From Macrostomum hystrix (lineage: Eukaryota; Platyhelminthes; Macrostomidae), in assembly GCA_950097015.1 (NCBI GenBank), contig CATNEN010000024.1, forward strand, positions 2,237,501 to 2,301,500: 64,000 nucleotides of DNA, in the 5' to 3' direction. The translations under genes were made by a program, and so were the position numbers. The notes beneath the pieces were generated by a model. The model was given only the letters and a program-made list of their open reading frames with translations, did not search any database and was not told where the DNA came from. This document shows positions 47,915 to 59,640 of the stretch, in pieces. Position 1 is the stretch's first letter, and each line of letters starts with the position of its first letter.

Positions 47915-48058
47915 TGTAAAATTTCCTGCTTCAAGGCAGCTGCCCTCGACATCTTGCTCGATTCTCGTCCGTGGGAATCGCTGCAGCTGCTAGTGGAGAT
48001 CTGGTGCGCCTGCCCCAGCATCTATTTTTGTAAACTGCAACAGCTCAAACAGTCCAGG
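47915..48058. other. GC-rich coding-like island, strand uncertain
   Basis: On the plus strand a 48-codon frame is bounded by a CCAG acceptor and a GTGGG donor. On the minus strand a 40-codon frame starts with ATG at about 48020 and also looks protein-like. I recognise neither. It may be an exon of an unidentified gene. Confidence 0.25.
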
Positions 48059-48213
48059 GTGGGCAGTGCCAATTTTAGAAAGTACAAAACAGCTCATTTC
48101 TAGAGCCCTGTTAATTTCTGCTCCCTAAATTGGTTTCTCGATGTAACTTTCTCGAACCTTCATACGGTTCGCGAAATTCGGCCGAAAATAGGCTTTCCTC
48201 AGTTATAGTTCCC

Positions 48214-49876
48214 TGCTGCGATTCTATAGCTTTGGTCCTGCTACGATTCTAGCTGCGATTCTAAAGCTTTGGTCCTGCTACGATCCCATAGCTTTGGTCC
48301 TGCTACGATTCTAGCTGCGATTCTATAGCTTTGGTCCTGCTACGATTCTAGCTGCGATTCTAAAGCTTTGGTCCTGCTACGATCCCATAGCTTTGGTCCT
48401 GCTACGATTCTAGCTGCGATTCTATAGCTTTGGTCCTGCTACGATTCTAGCTACGATTCTATAGCTTTGGTCCTGCTACGATTCTATAGCTTTAGTCCTG
48501 CTACGATTCTATAGCTTTGGTCCTGCTACGATTCTATAGCTTTGGTCCTGCTACGATTCCATAGCTTTAGTCCTGCTACGATTCTATAGCTTTAGTCCTG
48601 CTACGATTCTATAGCTTTGGTCCTGCTACGATTCTATAGCTTTGGTCCTGCTACGATTCCATAGCTTTAGTCCTGCTACGATTCTATAGCTTTGGTCCTG
48701 CTACGATTCTATAGCTTTGGTCCTGCTACGATTCTATAGCTTTGGTCCTGCTACGATTCCATAGCTTTGGTCCTGCTACGATTCTATAGCTTTAGTCCTG
48801 CTACGATTCTATAGCTTTGGTCCTGCTACGATTCTATAGCTTTGGTCCTGCTACGATTCTATAGCTTTGGTCCTGCTACGATTCTATAGCTTTGGTCCTG
48901 CTACGATTCTATAGCTTTGGTCCTGCTACGATTCTATAGCTTTGGTCCTGCTACGATTCCATAGCTTTGGTCCTGCTACGATTCTATAGCTTTAGTCCTG
49001 CTACGATTCTATAGCTTTGGTCCTGCTACGATTCTATAGCTTTAGTCCTGCTACGATTCTATAGCTTTAGTCCTGCTACGATTCTATAGCTTTGGTCCTG
49101 CTACGATTCTATAGCTTTGGTCCTGCTACGATTCCATAGCTTTAGTCCTGCTACGATTCTATAGCTTTAGTCCTGCTACGATTCTATAGCTTTAGTCCTG
49201 CTACGATTCTATAGCTTTGGTCCTGCTACGATTCCATAGCTTTAGTCCTGCTACGATTCTATAGCTTTGGTCCTGCTACGATTCTATAGCTTTGGTCCTG
49301 CTACGATTCTATAGCTTTGGTCCTGCTACGATTCCATAGCTTTGGTCCTGCTACGATTCTATAGCTTTGGTCCTGCTACGATTCTATAGCTTTAGTCCTG
49401 CTACGATTCCATAGCTTTGGTCCTGCTACGATTCTATAGCTTTAGTCCTGCTACGATTCTATAGCTTTGGTCCTGCTACGATTCTATAGCTTTAGTCCTG
49501 CTACGATTCTATAGCTTTGGTCCTGCTACGATTCTATAGCTTTAGTCCTGCTACGATTCTATAGCTTTAGTCCTGCTACGATTCCATAGCTTTGGTCCTG
49601 CTACGATTCTATAGCTTTAGTCCTGCTACGATTCTATAGCTTTGGTCCTGCTACGATTCTATAGCTTTAGTCCTGCTACGATTCTATAGCTTTGGTCCTG
49701 CTACGATTCTATAGCTTTAGTCCTGCTACGATTCCATAGCTTTGGTCCTGCTACGATTCCATAGCTTTGGTCCTGCTACGATTCTATAGCTTTGGTCCTG
49801 CTACGATTCTATAGCTTTAGTCCTGCTACGATTCTATAGCTTTGGTCCTGCTACGACTCCATAGCTTTGGTCCTGC
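48214..49876. repeat. 25-bp minisatellite, about 65 copies
   Basis: Units contain GCTACGATTCTATAGCTTTG then GTCCT. G/A and T/C variants (TTTAGTCC, ATTCCATAG) are mixed. The left edge has compound units with an extra CTAGCTGCGATT block. Confidence 0.96.
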
Positions 49877-50646
49877 TGCGATTCTGGCTGCAATTTTTGC
49901 TGCAATTATAACTACAGTCGAATTATTCCATTCCAAATTCAGAAGTTCTCAAAGCCGGTTATGTTTGTCGAGTCCTGCAACGCATTTTGCCGCCATTCCT
50001 GAAAAGCGAGGACTGAGCAATGGATTGGCACGCATAGAGTGACTTTTTGAGTCGATCGAGGCGGTCCACATAACAAACCCAATCATGAGACAAAGCATTT
50101 TAGGGAACGTAGGCGCTATTTATAGCTGTATTGTTTTGTTTTAGCAACTTGAGTTGAAGAAATTGGCTATAGTAAAAAACAATACTGGAGTTGGCTTCCC
50201 GGATGCACTTTTTCTTGCTTGCTTCTTCTCCTAGAAGAAAGAAAATTTATTGGCTAAGTGGAGACTTGAGTGGAAAAAATAAACTATAGGCGAAGTGAAG
50301 GACAATGGAATTTGGTGAGATGTTCAGTAAAACACTGTTAAACAGGTTCAAAGCAATAGGGTCCCACTCTAGCGTGGTCCTATGATCAAAGTTTGCCATG
50401 CATTAAGTCAGCGAAGTAATGCAGCGAAGCCATTTTCTATTATTTCTACTTATAGTAGAGCAAAAAAGATCCACATTGGGCCAGATGTGCAGCCGACAGT
50501 GCACAGCCGCAGCTATCTGGAGGCTGCGTACGGCTGTTCAGTCCATGGACTGGGTGGACGCCACACCTACCCTCAAATGCAGAGTAAATTGTCTTGTTCT
50601 ACCAAAGCGCCTGAGTTGCTTGTTTCAGTGACTGCAAAGAAAAGTC
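49877..50646. other. Intergenic stretch with an inverted SINE family B copy
   Basis: Positions 50462-50590 read, in reverse complement, as the family B body (CAGTCCATGGACTGAACAGC, GGCTGCACATCTGGCCCAAT). No gene is supported. Confidence 0.55.
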
Positions 50647-51274
50647 ATGGATCATGGTCAACTGGGGGATCATTGTCAACTAGGGGATCATGGTCAACTG
50701 GGGGATCATTGTCAACTAGGGGATCATGGTCAACTGGGGGACCATTTTCAACTGGGGTATCATTGTCAACTGGGGGATCATGGTCAACTGGGGGACCATT
50801 TTCAACTGGGGTATCATTGTCAACTGGGGGATCATCGTCAACTGGGTGATCATTGTCAACTGGGGTATCATTGTCAACTGGGGGATCATTGTCATCTGGG
50901 GGATCATTGTCAACTAGGGGATCATGGCCAACTGGGGGATCATTGTAAACTGGGGGGATCATTGTAATCTGGGGGATCATTGTCAACTGGGGGATCATGG
51001 TCAACTGGGGGATCATGGCCAACTGGGGGACCATTGTCAACTGGGGGATCATGGTCAACTGGGGGACCATTGTCAACTGGGGGATCATTGTCAACTGGGG
51101 GATCATTGTCAACTGGGGGATCATTGTCAACTGGGTGATCATTGTCAACTGCGGTATCATGGCCAACTGGGGGATCATTGTCAACTTGGGGAACATTGTC
51201 AACTGGGGGATCATCGTCAACTGGGTGATCATTGTCAACTGGGTTATTATTGTCAACTGGGTGATCCTTGTAGC
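50647..51274. repeat. 18-bp minisatellite, about 34 copies
   Basis: Units are GATCATTGTCAACTGGGG with GATCATGGTC, CCATTTTC and GTATCATT variants. Open frames on both strands come from the 18-bp period. Confidence 0.95.
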
Positions 51275-51645
51275 TTAAAAAAGCTGAAAATACAGCTGCT
51301 AAAAAGGTATATACAAGACGAATTAAAAATATTTCTGCTCCCCGAAGGGGGGCAAAACATGCTAGTCTAGTTCTAAAATGCTAGGTGAGGTTAGTTTTTT
51401 ATATAAATTAGCAATTTTTTATTATAATAAATTAGTATTTTAACAATTTACGGACTACGTGGAGCTACTCGTATTTAGTTAGCGCTCTGGATGTGCAAAG
51501 CCGCGCCTCGCATTGCCGATTCTATTTTTAGCACAAAAGGAAAGAATCTATTTTTAGAACGGTGGACGCGGGGAGGATGGGGTGGGCGGCTCAGGTTGCA
51601 GTGGAAATGCCCCGTTGGAAGCGCCAGCGTGGCACACGGACTGCT

Positions 51646-51653
51646 TATATAAA
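51646..51653 (+). promoter_or_regulatory. Candidate TATA box of FBXO4
   Basis: TATATAAA lies 86 bases before the FBXO4 ATG, just after a GC-rich block. The spacing would place transcription start near 51677. Confidence 0.5.
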
Positions 51654-51731
51654 TGATATAGAATGTGCGTTTAGTTGCTGACAGGTAAAAACTCGTATAA
51701 TCCTCATAAGACTTGGCGATCAGCGCACACC

Positions 51732-53440
51732 ATGCCAGCCAGCCAATATCTGTCGCCAATAGAGCAGCTGCCAGACGAGCTTTTAGTACGTCTGTTCAGC
51801 AACCTCGGAGCGGACGATGTGCGCGCCTGCGCCTGCGCCTCGACCCGGCTGGCCCAGCTGACAGCCGATGAGCCGCTGTGGCGCCGCCTACTGAGCCGGG
51901 AGACCTGGCGCTGGTCGAGACTTTCTCACAACGCCTGCCCGCCGGAGCTTCTCACGGGGGCGTCGGCTAACGCCAGAACAGAGGAGACAGCCGAACTGCC
52001 AAGCTGTCGCAGTATCTACCTGTCTTGCCGTCCCAAGAAGCCGGTGCAAAGCAGCTGGTGAGGCTTCTACTAGCAATGTGAACACGTGATTAACTCTGCA
52101 AAGCTTAGATTAGGCTTAGGGAGGGGCAGAGCGGTTATCGCGTTTGCCTCTCGCAAAAAGCTGGTCCCTAAACTCGATTCCGCGGCGAGGCCACATCCAT
52201 TTGGGGCGCAGCCGCGGAGAGAAGGCTTGGGGGGGCTTGTCGTGTAATTTATGCCCTTGAGGGCCAACCTCCAAGGCACAGTGACACTGTGTACACTGCC
52301 TGTCGATGAGAAAGTCAGGGCAGATGAACACACCTGTGTGAGCGTGTGCCTGCGTACAGTATCTGTGTGCGTGTGTGCTCAGGAGTCAGCAGAATTGCCT
52401 CCTCGTTGGCTGCGGGTCTAGTGGCACCAAATTCTGTTCCATTGCCTAGAGCCCTCCTGCAATTATTATAATAATTGGGTTTTAACTTGAAGTTGGGTTT
52501 TAACGCAGGTCCGACGCGTGGCGCCTGCTGCGGCGCACCGCCCGCCAGCTGACCGACAGGGGCGCGGCGCCAGCGCGGATCGGCCTGGTCGGGCCGGGCA
52601 TCGAGCGCAGCGGCACTGGCAGCCAGGTATACGGCCAGGTGCAGAGCATTATGCTGCAGCCAAAGCCGGGCAGGTTGACAACCTCCGGCCTGCACGGGGT
52701 CGGATCCGGCCTGGCCTGCAGGTTGCCAGGTAGCGGCCGTTGTCTCCAACTGGTTGCTATGCACTCCGAGAGGAGAGACGTGCGCGAACGATGGCCGAGC
52801 GAGGCCGACCGTGTGCGGGCGAGCATCCTACTGGTGCCGGCCGAGGCTCCGAGCGGACCTGCTAGTCGGCGCGGAGCCGTTCTAGTTCAGAAGTATGAGG
52901 TGAGTATGGCCAGACTCAGTTGAGCCAGATGTACAGCAGTGTATTCGGTCCATCGACTGGGACTCGTGAAACCCACCAAATTTCTTAACTAAGCTAATCG
53001 GAGATTTATTAATTGGCTTAATTAGCGTCTCATTAAGGTTACGATTAGCTTGACAACAGGCTATAAAACCTTACACCATAATCATAATGCCGCTACTATC
53101 GCTGCAGACAATACCGGCTGTAGCCCGGCTGCAACTACAGGGCCTTGTCTACGTGGTGGACGGCGGCGCGCCGGCATCAGAGCTGTCCGCCTGCCGGCCT
53201 GAGCTGGACGCCTTTGTCCGTGCCATGCCCGCCGGGCGTCCGGTCCTAGTCCTGACGGTGTGCAACCCGGACCAGCGACTGCCGCTGGCCTGCCGCCAGG
53301 TGGTCGACTGTCTGCACCTGGCGGACAGCACCGGCCCGATGGCTGGACGGCCGTGGCTGGCGCAGAACTGTCAGCCAGAACAGCTGGACAGCCTGCTGCC
53401 CGAATGCCTGGACTGGCTGCTGGACAATGGCGGCATTTAG
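51732..53440 (+). CDS. FBXO4: F-box protein FBXO4, 349 residues, three exons
   Basis: FBXO4 is the substrate-receptor subunit of an SCF ubiquitin ligase. Exons 51732-52057 (donor GTGAGG), 52509-52899 (acceptor CGCAG, donor GTGAGT) and 53108-53440 (acceptor GCTGCAG, stop TAG) join in phase to 350 codons. The start has a good context (CACCATGCC). An F-box lies at residues 9-56 (LPDELLVRLFSNL, LAQLTADEPLWRRLL). The C-terminal two thirds match the atypical GTPase-like domain of FBXO4: IGLVGPGIE (about 133-141), GVGSGL, SERRDVRERW, then IPAVARLQLQGLVYVVDG, RPVLVLTVCNPDQ, CLHLADS and CLDWLLDNG. Human FBXO4 has 387 residues and binds TRF1 and other substrates; the substrate here is unknown. A SINE occupies most of intron 1. 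Confidence 0.93.
52118..52477 (+). mobile_element. SINE family A, copy 3, in FBXO4 intron 1
   Basis: The most complete copy: A box (GGGGCAGAGCGGT), B-box region (ACTCGATTCC), body with TGTGTGAGCGTGTGCCTGCG and GGCTGCGGGTCT, and an AT-rich tail. It fills about 80 percent of the 451-bp intron. Confidence 0.85.
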
Positions 53441-53505
53441 AAAACTGGATCACTGTTGTCTATCGCGTGGATGAAGGATTGATAATCCGCCCTGGACTGG
53501 ATTGC

Positions 53506-53725
53506 TAATCCATCTCGTGAATGATGGAATAGAATGGATTGCTAATCTATCCCAATGATGAAGGAACAGAGTAGATTGCTAATCGATCCCATGGATGAAG
53601 GAATAGAATGGATTGCTAATCTATCCCATAGATAAAAGGAATAGAACGGATTGCTAATCTATCCCATTACGAAGGAATAGAATGGATTGCTAATCTATCC
53701 CATGTATGAAGCAATAGAATTGATT
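53506..53725. repeat. Tandem repeat of about 35 bp, six copies
   Basis: Units contain GGAATAGAATGGATTGCTAA then TCTATCCCAT. Begins 65 bases after the FBXO4 stop codon, so it may be within the 3' untranslated region. Confidence 0.9.
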
Positions 53726-54184
53726 CCACCGCATCATGGCTGGCCAGCAAAAATGGAAATTCAAAGTTCTTTTTTGTTACTAGCAAAGACGAAGCATGTA
53801 AATATTTTGTTTAGATCTGTTTCCGTGTTTTCTATAACCCTGTGAGTTGCTTATTTCACGAATGCGTGTCAAATAACGTAACTTTGTACTCTAAACTAGA
53901 TTTGTTTTATAAATTTCAACTTAAATAGAGAGTTGACTGTACACTCTTTCAATTAAATGGACTTAAAACTGTAATAGCAAGACGGCTTTGCATTGAGAAC
54001 TGTGAAATATTAGCAGGAGAAACTGTTATTAAGAGACATTAGAGACCAAGAATGATAAAACGAGACAGGTGTGAATTAAATTGAGAATAGTGAGAATGTT
54101 ATCAAGACTCGCCAATAGAGGGAGCCCTCATAATAGAATCCAGACAGACAACTTCAAGCCAGACACACATTTTTCAGGGCCTCC
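53726..54184. other. AT-rich intergenic spacer
   Basis: No gene or repeat is supported. Confidence 0.5.
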
Positions 54185-56070
54185 AAGTCAAAGTGTCACC
54201 TAGGTGACCTAGTCAAAGTGTCACCTAGTTGACCTAGTCAAAGTGTCACCTAGTTGACCTAGTCAAAGTGTCACCTAGTTGACCTAGTCAAAGTGTCACC
54301 TGGGTGACCTAGTCAAAGTGTCACCTAGGTGACCTAGTCAAAGTGTCACCTAGGTGACCTAGTCAAAGTGTCACCTAGGTGACCTAGTCAAAGTGTCACC
54401 TAGGTGACCTAGTCAAAGTGTCACCTAGGTGACCTAGTCAAAGTGTCACCTAGGTGACCTAGTCAAAGTGTCACCTAGGTGACCTAGTCAAAGTGTCACC
54501 TGGGTGACCTAGTCAAAGTGTCACCTGGGTGACCTAGTCAAAGTGTCACCTAGGTGACCTAGTCAAAGTGTCACCTGGGTGACCTAGTCAAAGTGTCACC
54601 TAGGTGACCTAGTCAAAGTGTCACCTGGGTGACCTAGTCAAAGTGTCACCTGGGTGACCTAGTCAAAGTGTCACCTAGTTGACCTAGTCAAAGTGTCACC
54701 TAGGTGACCTAGTCAAAGTGTCACCTGGGTGACCTAGTCAAAGTGTCACCTAGGTGACCTAGTCAAAGTGTCACCTAGTTGACCTAGTCAAAGTGTCACC
54801 TGGGTGACCTAGTCAAAGTGTCACCTAGGTGACCTAGTCAAAGTGTCACCTAGTTGACCTAGTCAAAGTGTCACCTGGGTGACCTAGTCAAAGTGTCACC
54901 TAGGTGACCTAGTCAAAGTGTCACCTAGGTGACCTAGTCAAAGTGTCACCTAGGTGACCTAGTCAAAGTGTCACCTAGTTGACCTAGTCAAAGTGTCACC
55001 TGGGTGACCTAGTCAAAGTGTCACCTAGGTGACCTAGTCAAAGTGTCACCTAGGTGACCTAGTCAAAGTGTCACCTAGGTGACCTAGTCAAAGTGTCACC
55101 TAGTTGACCTAGTCAAAGTGTCACCTAGTTGACCTAGTCAAAGTGTCACCTAGGTGACCTAGTCAAAGTGTCACCTAGGTGACCTAGTCAAAGTGTCACC
55201 TAGGTGACCTAGTCAAAGTGTCACCTAGGTGACCTAGTCAAAGTGTCACCTAGGTGACCTAGTCAAAGTGTCACCTAGGTGACCTAGTCAAAGTGTCACC
55301 TAGGTGACCTAGTCAAAGTGTCACCTGGGTGACCTAGTCAAAGTGTCACCTAGGTGACTTAGTCAAAGTGTCACCTAGGTGACCTAGTCAAAGTGTCACC
55401 TAGGTGACCTAGTCAAAGTGTCACCTAGGTGACCTAGTCAAAGTGTCACCTAGGTGACCTAGTCAAAGTGTCACCTAGGTGACCTAGTCAAAGTGTCACC
55501 TAGTTGACCTAGTCAAAGTGTCACCTAGTTGACCTAGTCAAAGTGTCACCTAGGTGACCTAGTCAAAGTGTCACCTGGGTGACCTAGTCAAAATGTCACC
55601 TAGGTGACCTAGTCAAAGTGTCACCTGGGTGACCTAGTCAAAGTGTCACCTGGGTGACCTAGTCAAAGTGTCACCTAGGTGACCTAGTCAAAGTGTCACC
55701 TAGGTGACCTAGTCAAAGTGTCACCTAGGTGACCTAGTCAAAGTGTCACCTAGTTGACCTAGTCAAAGTGTCACCTGGGTGACCTAGTCAAAGTGTCACC
55801 TAGGTGACCTAGTCAAAGTGTCAGTCACCTAGTTGACCTAATCAAAGTGTCAGTCACCTAGTTGACCTAATGAAAGTGTCACCTAGGTGACCTAGTCAAA
55901 GTGTCACCTAGTTGACCTAGTCAAAGTGTACCTAGTTGACCTAATCAAAGTGTCAGTCACCTAGTTGACCTAATGAAAGTGTCAGTCACCTAGTTGACCT
56001 AATGAAAGTGTCAGTCAGCTAGTTGGCCTAATCAAAGTGTCAGTCACCTAGTTGACCTAGTGGAAGTGTC
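54185..56070. repeat. 25-bp palindrome-bearing minisatellite, about 75 copies
   Basis: Each unit contains GTCACCTAGGTGAC, a perfect 14-bp palindrome, followed by CTAGTCAAAGT. Three unit types differ at the palindrome core (TAGGTG, TAGTTG, TGGGTG). The right end (55820-56070) is diverged with inserted CAGT blocks. Confidence 0.96.
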
Positions 56071-56485
56071 ATTCAAGATGCACTACCTGGAGAAAAACAT
56101 CTTAAGTTGTTTTATTTAGCTCGATTTGATCGAAAGCAAATGAAAATCTTTTCATTTTAGTTGATTCCTGTGCTTTAAGAGGGTTTGCTGAGAGTGGTGT
56201 TTTTATTCTATATTCTCTATGGCTACGCACAATAGCCATAATGGTAAAAATAATGCTTAGATTGACCCGCATTGAAAATTAAGAAACAAAAACACAATCG
56301 ATTCGATCAATACTTTTTGTCCAGTGGCGATTTTTAGCACAACCAACCGCACGGCAAGCAGCTAGCGGGCTAGACCATTCTCTATATTGAGCCTACGCGC
56401 CAGTTTGAGTGTAATGAAAGTCAATTCAACACTTGCACAGCTGGGCACAGACACCGTATTTGTCGTAGTTGATCTCGTAGTTGCG
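56071..56485. other. Spacer including the RPLP2 3' region
   Basis: Unique sequence downstream of the minus-strand RPLP2 stop. No clear AATAAA on that strand was found. Confidence 0.45.
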
Positions 56486-56827
56486 CTAATCAAACAGGCC
56501 GAATCCCATGTCGCCATCTTCCTCTTCAGACTCCTCCTTCTTGACCTCCTTTTTCTCTTCCTTCTTTGCCGCCGGGGCAGCGGCTGCGGCCGGGGCGGCG
56601 CCGGCGGCGGCAGCGGGCGCGGCGGCACCAGAGGGCACGCTGGCCAATTTCTTCTGACCGGAGGCGATCACCTCGTCGACTGATTTGCCCTTCATCTCGC
56701 TGATAAGCTTAGTGACTCGCTCCTCGTCGCAGTCGATGCCAACGGAGCCCAGGATCTTCTTGATGGCATCCTTAGTGGGCTCGTGGCCGCTCATGGAGGC
56801 CAGCAGGTAAGCAGCAACGTAGCGCAT
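56486..56827 (-). CDS. RPLP2: Large ribosomal subunit stalk protein P2
   Basis: This acidic phosphoprotein pairs with P1 on P0 to form the ribosomal stalk that recruits translational GTPases. The 113-residue product has [10 protein letters not shown] at the N-terminus, [11 protein letters not shown] and [17 protein letters not shown] in the helical domain, an Ala/Pro-rich hinge at about residues 70-90, a Lys/Glu-rich stretch and the invariant C-terminus DMGFGLFD. Length and order are standard for P2. The coding region is uninterrupted. A TTCTCAG acceptor-like site lies just upstream of the ATG, so an intron in the 5' leader is likely. The frame extending to 56905 is probably leader sequence. 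Confidence 0.97.
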   Translation of the reverse strand: MRYVAAYLLASMSGHEPTKDAIKKILGSVGIDCDEERVTKLISEMKGKSVDEVIASGQKKLASVPSGAAAPAAAAGAAPAAAAAPAAKKEEKKEVKKEESEEEDGDMGFGLFD

Positions 56828-57542
56828 GTTTGTAGCCTGGCTGAGAACTGATGCTAAGGCACCACTACAGCTGTAACAACAGAGTGACATACTAGAAGAG
56901 TTCAAGTAATAAATAATGCTTTACTCATCTACGGAGACAAGTTTACGCCTGTGCCTAATTTAGTGACGAAATAAACATTTAAGAGAGGATAGCGCTCAGC
57001 CTATGAAATAAGGCACATTCAACATTCAACTGACAAAATCTACGTCACTGAATTCATTGGATGTAGGAACAGAAGTCAATATTAGGGCCAATGAATAAAT
57101 AAGAATAAAGGAATCAAGGAAACACCAATAATGAATAGACAACCACCCCCGATGGAGTGCTTAGCAAGAACGACAACGTGCAAGAAATGCGTAGGAATAG
57201 TCACATAATAGCAATACAACACAAGAAAACAGATCGGACTCCAGAGCTAGATATGAGGATGAATTTAAAGGGTGATCACTGCATTGACAAGACAGGGCAA
57301 TAGGCACGATGTGGACTTAGAAGGGTGTGAAAGTTGCGCAATAAGGCTAGGGTTTAAAGGCTGACTTGCAAGCAAAAAGAGGAGAATTTGGAGGGCAAGG
57401 AGCGAGGGTCAGCTAGCCAATGAAATCTAAACCTATAGAAAAGTTCCACTGTGTCGAAATTAAAATGAGCCAATGGTTATGAAGAAATCACAGAGTCCAA
57501 TGAGAGTCGCCCGGACACGTCAATGTGGGCCAGTTTGATCCA
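56828..57542. other. Region between RPLP2 and the AT-hook gene
   Basis: This is the shared upstream region of two divergently oriented genes. It should include the RPLP2 promoter near 56900-57000. No array is present, which is unusual for this window. Confidence 0.5.
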
Positions 57543-57550
57543 TATAAATA
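57543..57550 (+). promoter_or_regulatory. TATA box of the AT-hook gene
   Basis: TATAAATA lies 79 bases upstream of the ATG at 57629, with a start site expected near 57575. Confidence 0.55.
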
Positions 57551-57628
57551 AAAGACCCCGAGGGCTTCTGAGATGGTATAATTCACGAATCGTTCTGAAC
57601 TGAAGAAATAAAATAAGCATTAAGCAAC

Positions 57629-58327
57629 ATGAAGCAGGAGCCAGTGGATATGGACACAGACACGAACACAATTGAGCCCGACAAGGCAAAGGCAGAAGAA
57701 CGGGAATTGAGGCCAACAGAGCGAAAGACCGAGGCCCAATTGCATCAAAGTAGCAAACCAAGACGTGGTCGGCCACCTCGGCAATGCGTGGTCAATAGTT
57801 CAGCTCCGCAGCCGAAGAGAGCCGGCAGGCGTATTAGCAGCAGACTACCGGTCTATGTGGACCCGATGAGGCGAATCAAAATGCTGCAGATGCAAGTCGA
57901 AGCAGCAGTAACTTTGTCTGCCGAGGTACCTAGACAACAGCCTGATGCCCCTAGAACAACAGCACCAGAACATCGGCCTTCTGCCAGGTCAGCGCCACCA
58001 CCTAGCGAGCCAAAAACTCGTCCAGCTCTGACTCCGACTCGCCTGCGACCAATCCAGCCACGGCCTCCAGCTGCTCTTCGACAGAATTCGCCCCAGAGCC
58101 TACCATTGCCGCTGGTTTATCAGCCTCGGATTCAGCCCCGGCTGCTTAAGAACCCCCCACTGGAGCAGGTTCAGCAGCAGCTTCTGTTGCAGCAGCAGCA
58201 GCATCTTATGCAGTACACTGGACACCCTCTGCAGCAGAGCCCGGGCCAGGTGAACCCCAGTATGTTCAACATAGAAGTTCGATTGGTGCCTACAATTCTG
58301 GACTTGTCAGGGCTTAAAGACTCATAA
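57629..58327 (+). CDS. AT-hook protein, 232 residues, otherwise unrecognised
   Basis: An intronless frame starts with ATG in favourable context (CAACATGAAG) behind a TATA box. Residues 41-52 (SSKPRRGRPPRQ) are an AT-hook with a GRP core, the minor-groove DNA-binding motif of HMGA-like proteins. A second basic patch KRAGRRISSR lies at about 63-72. The rest is Pro/Gln/Arg-rich and low in predicted order, with Gln runs near residues 183-195. It is likely nuclear and chromatin-associated, by inference. No enzymatic domain is seen. Composition is coding-like and distinct from the neighbouring AT-rich DNA. Confidence 0.65.
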   Translation: MKQEPVDMDTDTNTIEPDKAKAEERELRPTERKTEAQLHQSSKPRRGRPPRQCVVNSSAPQPKRAGRRISSRLPVYVDPMRRIKMLQMQVEAAVTLSAEVPRQQPDAPRTTAPEHRPSARSAPPPSEPKTRPALTPTRLRPIQPRPPAALRQNSPQSLPLPLVYQPRIQPRLLKNPPLEQVQQQLLLQQQQHLMQYTGHPLQQSPGQVNPSMFNIEVRLVPTILDLSGLKDS

Positions 58328-58955
58328 GGCAAATTCAGAGTAGGCCTAGCTTCTTTGTGTCAATATACTTTCTGTTTCTTACTCGTAATGAACCATAGCA
58401 AAAATTTTACTTTCCTGTACAATAAGTATATAAATTAGTTCTACTGTATGACATTTTTAACATTGTATACAACTGTTAAAAAACATGCTGCAATGTAACC
58501 TTTTAATTTGTTTAAATCAAGTTAAAGAAAATATATTGAAATGGTGTTTCAAATTAAAGTAGAGTACTTATAAGTCTATTAATATTTTTTTATGTATTAT
58601 AAAAAGTACCATGCAGAAAAAATTGATTTGTATATCTCAGGAAGAAAAATTCATAGCTAATGTGTACTAAATTGTACCAAAAATGTTAGAGCAGGGCCTA
58701 GTTCATGTAAAAATGAAGTTGGTTTACCTAAGTGAGCTAGGTACAAAAGTAATATGGAGCATTGGCATAATGACCAAGTTGATTAAGAGAGCAAAAAATT
58801 AAATTTTTGTGAGATTTTATTTGATTTGATTTATCATAAACAAAAAATATATACAAAGCAATTCTATATTATAAAAAGATGATTATATAACTAGGTGTAT
58901 ATAATTAACTAAAAAAGTAAGCATTAATATCTAGCCATATGGAAATTTTGGCCAT
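58328..58955. other. AT-rich spacer
   Basis: It follows the AT-hook gene and contains its 3' untranslated region. No gene is supported. Confidence 0.5.
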
Positions 58956-58959
58956 GGGT

Positions 58960-59640
58960 ATGGCTGTTTTTTGTCCATCATTAGCAATAATGCCAGAACA
59001 TTCACTTCTGCGGCAAAAATCTTAGAAACCAATGTCAGTGAAGAAGTTCAAAAGTATTTTAGTTCTCAAGGAATTTCATGGATGTTTATTCCAGCTAAAG
59101 CCCCTTGGTGGCTTCTGGGATTGATTAGTAAAATCAGTGAAGCTGGCTCTTTGTAAGGTGTTAAATTGCTTGCTACTGACTATTTATCAGTTTGTTACCA
59201 TGGTGATTGAAATATAGGCAAATTTTAATAGTCGGCCTTTGCTGTTCATTCCATCGGACAATTCTTCCAAAATAATTACTCCAGCGCATTTTCTCACATT
59301 GTGAAGACTGACCACATAGCCTGACTCAACAAATGACATTGTGCTACTGCTGTCTCAAAGGTTGAGCTTGCATTGTGCCACTTTGAATCAGTTTTGGAAA
59401 ATCTAGAGAGATATATATGTCATATCATTGAGAGAGTGCTCCATGGCCACTGGCAAGGGTTCTCATAAGCCCAAAATCAGTGAGGTGGTGTTAGTCAAAG
59501 GTGAGTGTCATCAGTCTCAACTCTGATGGAAGATGGGAGTCTTCAAGTTGCTGTCTCATGGCCATGATGGTGTTTGCAGGTCTGCCCTGGTTTGTTTGGC
59601 CCGTTTTGCTGACTTTTGTGGGGCTGAGCTTGTTAGATAG
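58960..59640 (+). pseudogene. Decayed BEL/Pao-type retrotransposon integrase region
   Basis: Fragments in order on the plus strand are SNNARTF, IPAKAPWW (integrase core), FNSRPLLF and PAHFLT (end of the core), LNQFWKIWRD and SEVVLVK (C-terminal part). Their order and spacing match the integrase end of BEL/Pao-like pol. Several stops and frame changes break the reading frame. No LTRs or reverse transcriptase were found nearby. Confidence 0.7.

Noticed and set aside
1440-56070. CRISPR arrays
   Set aside because: The tandem repeats are head-to-tail without unique spacers, and the DNA is eukaryotic.
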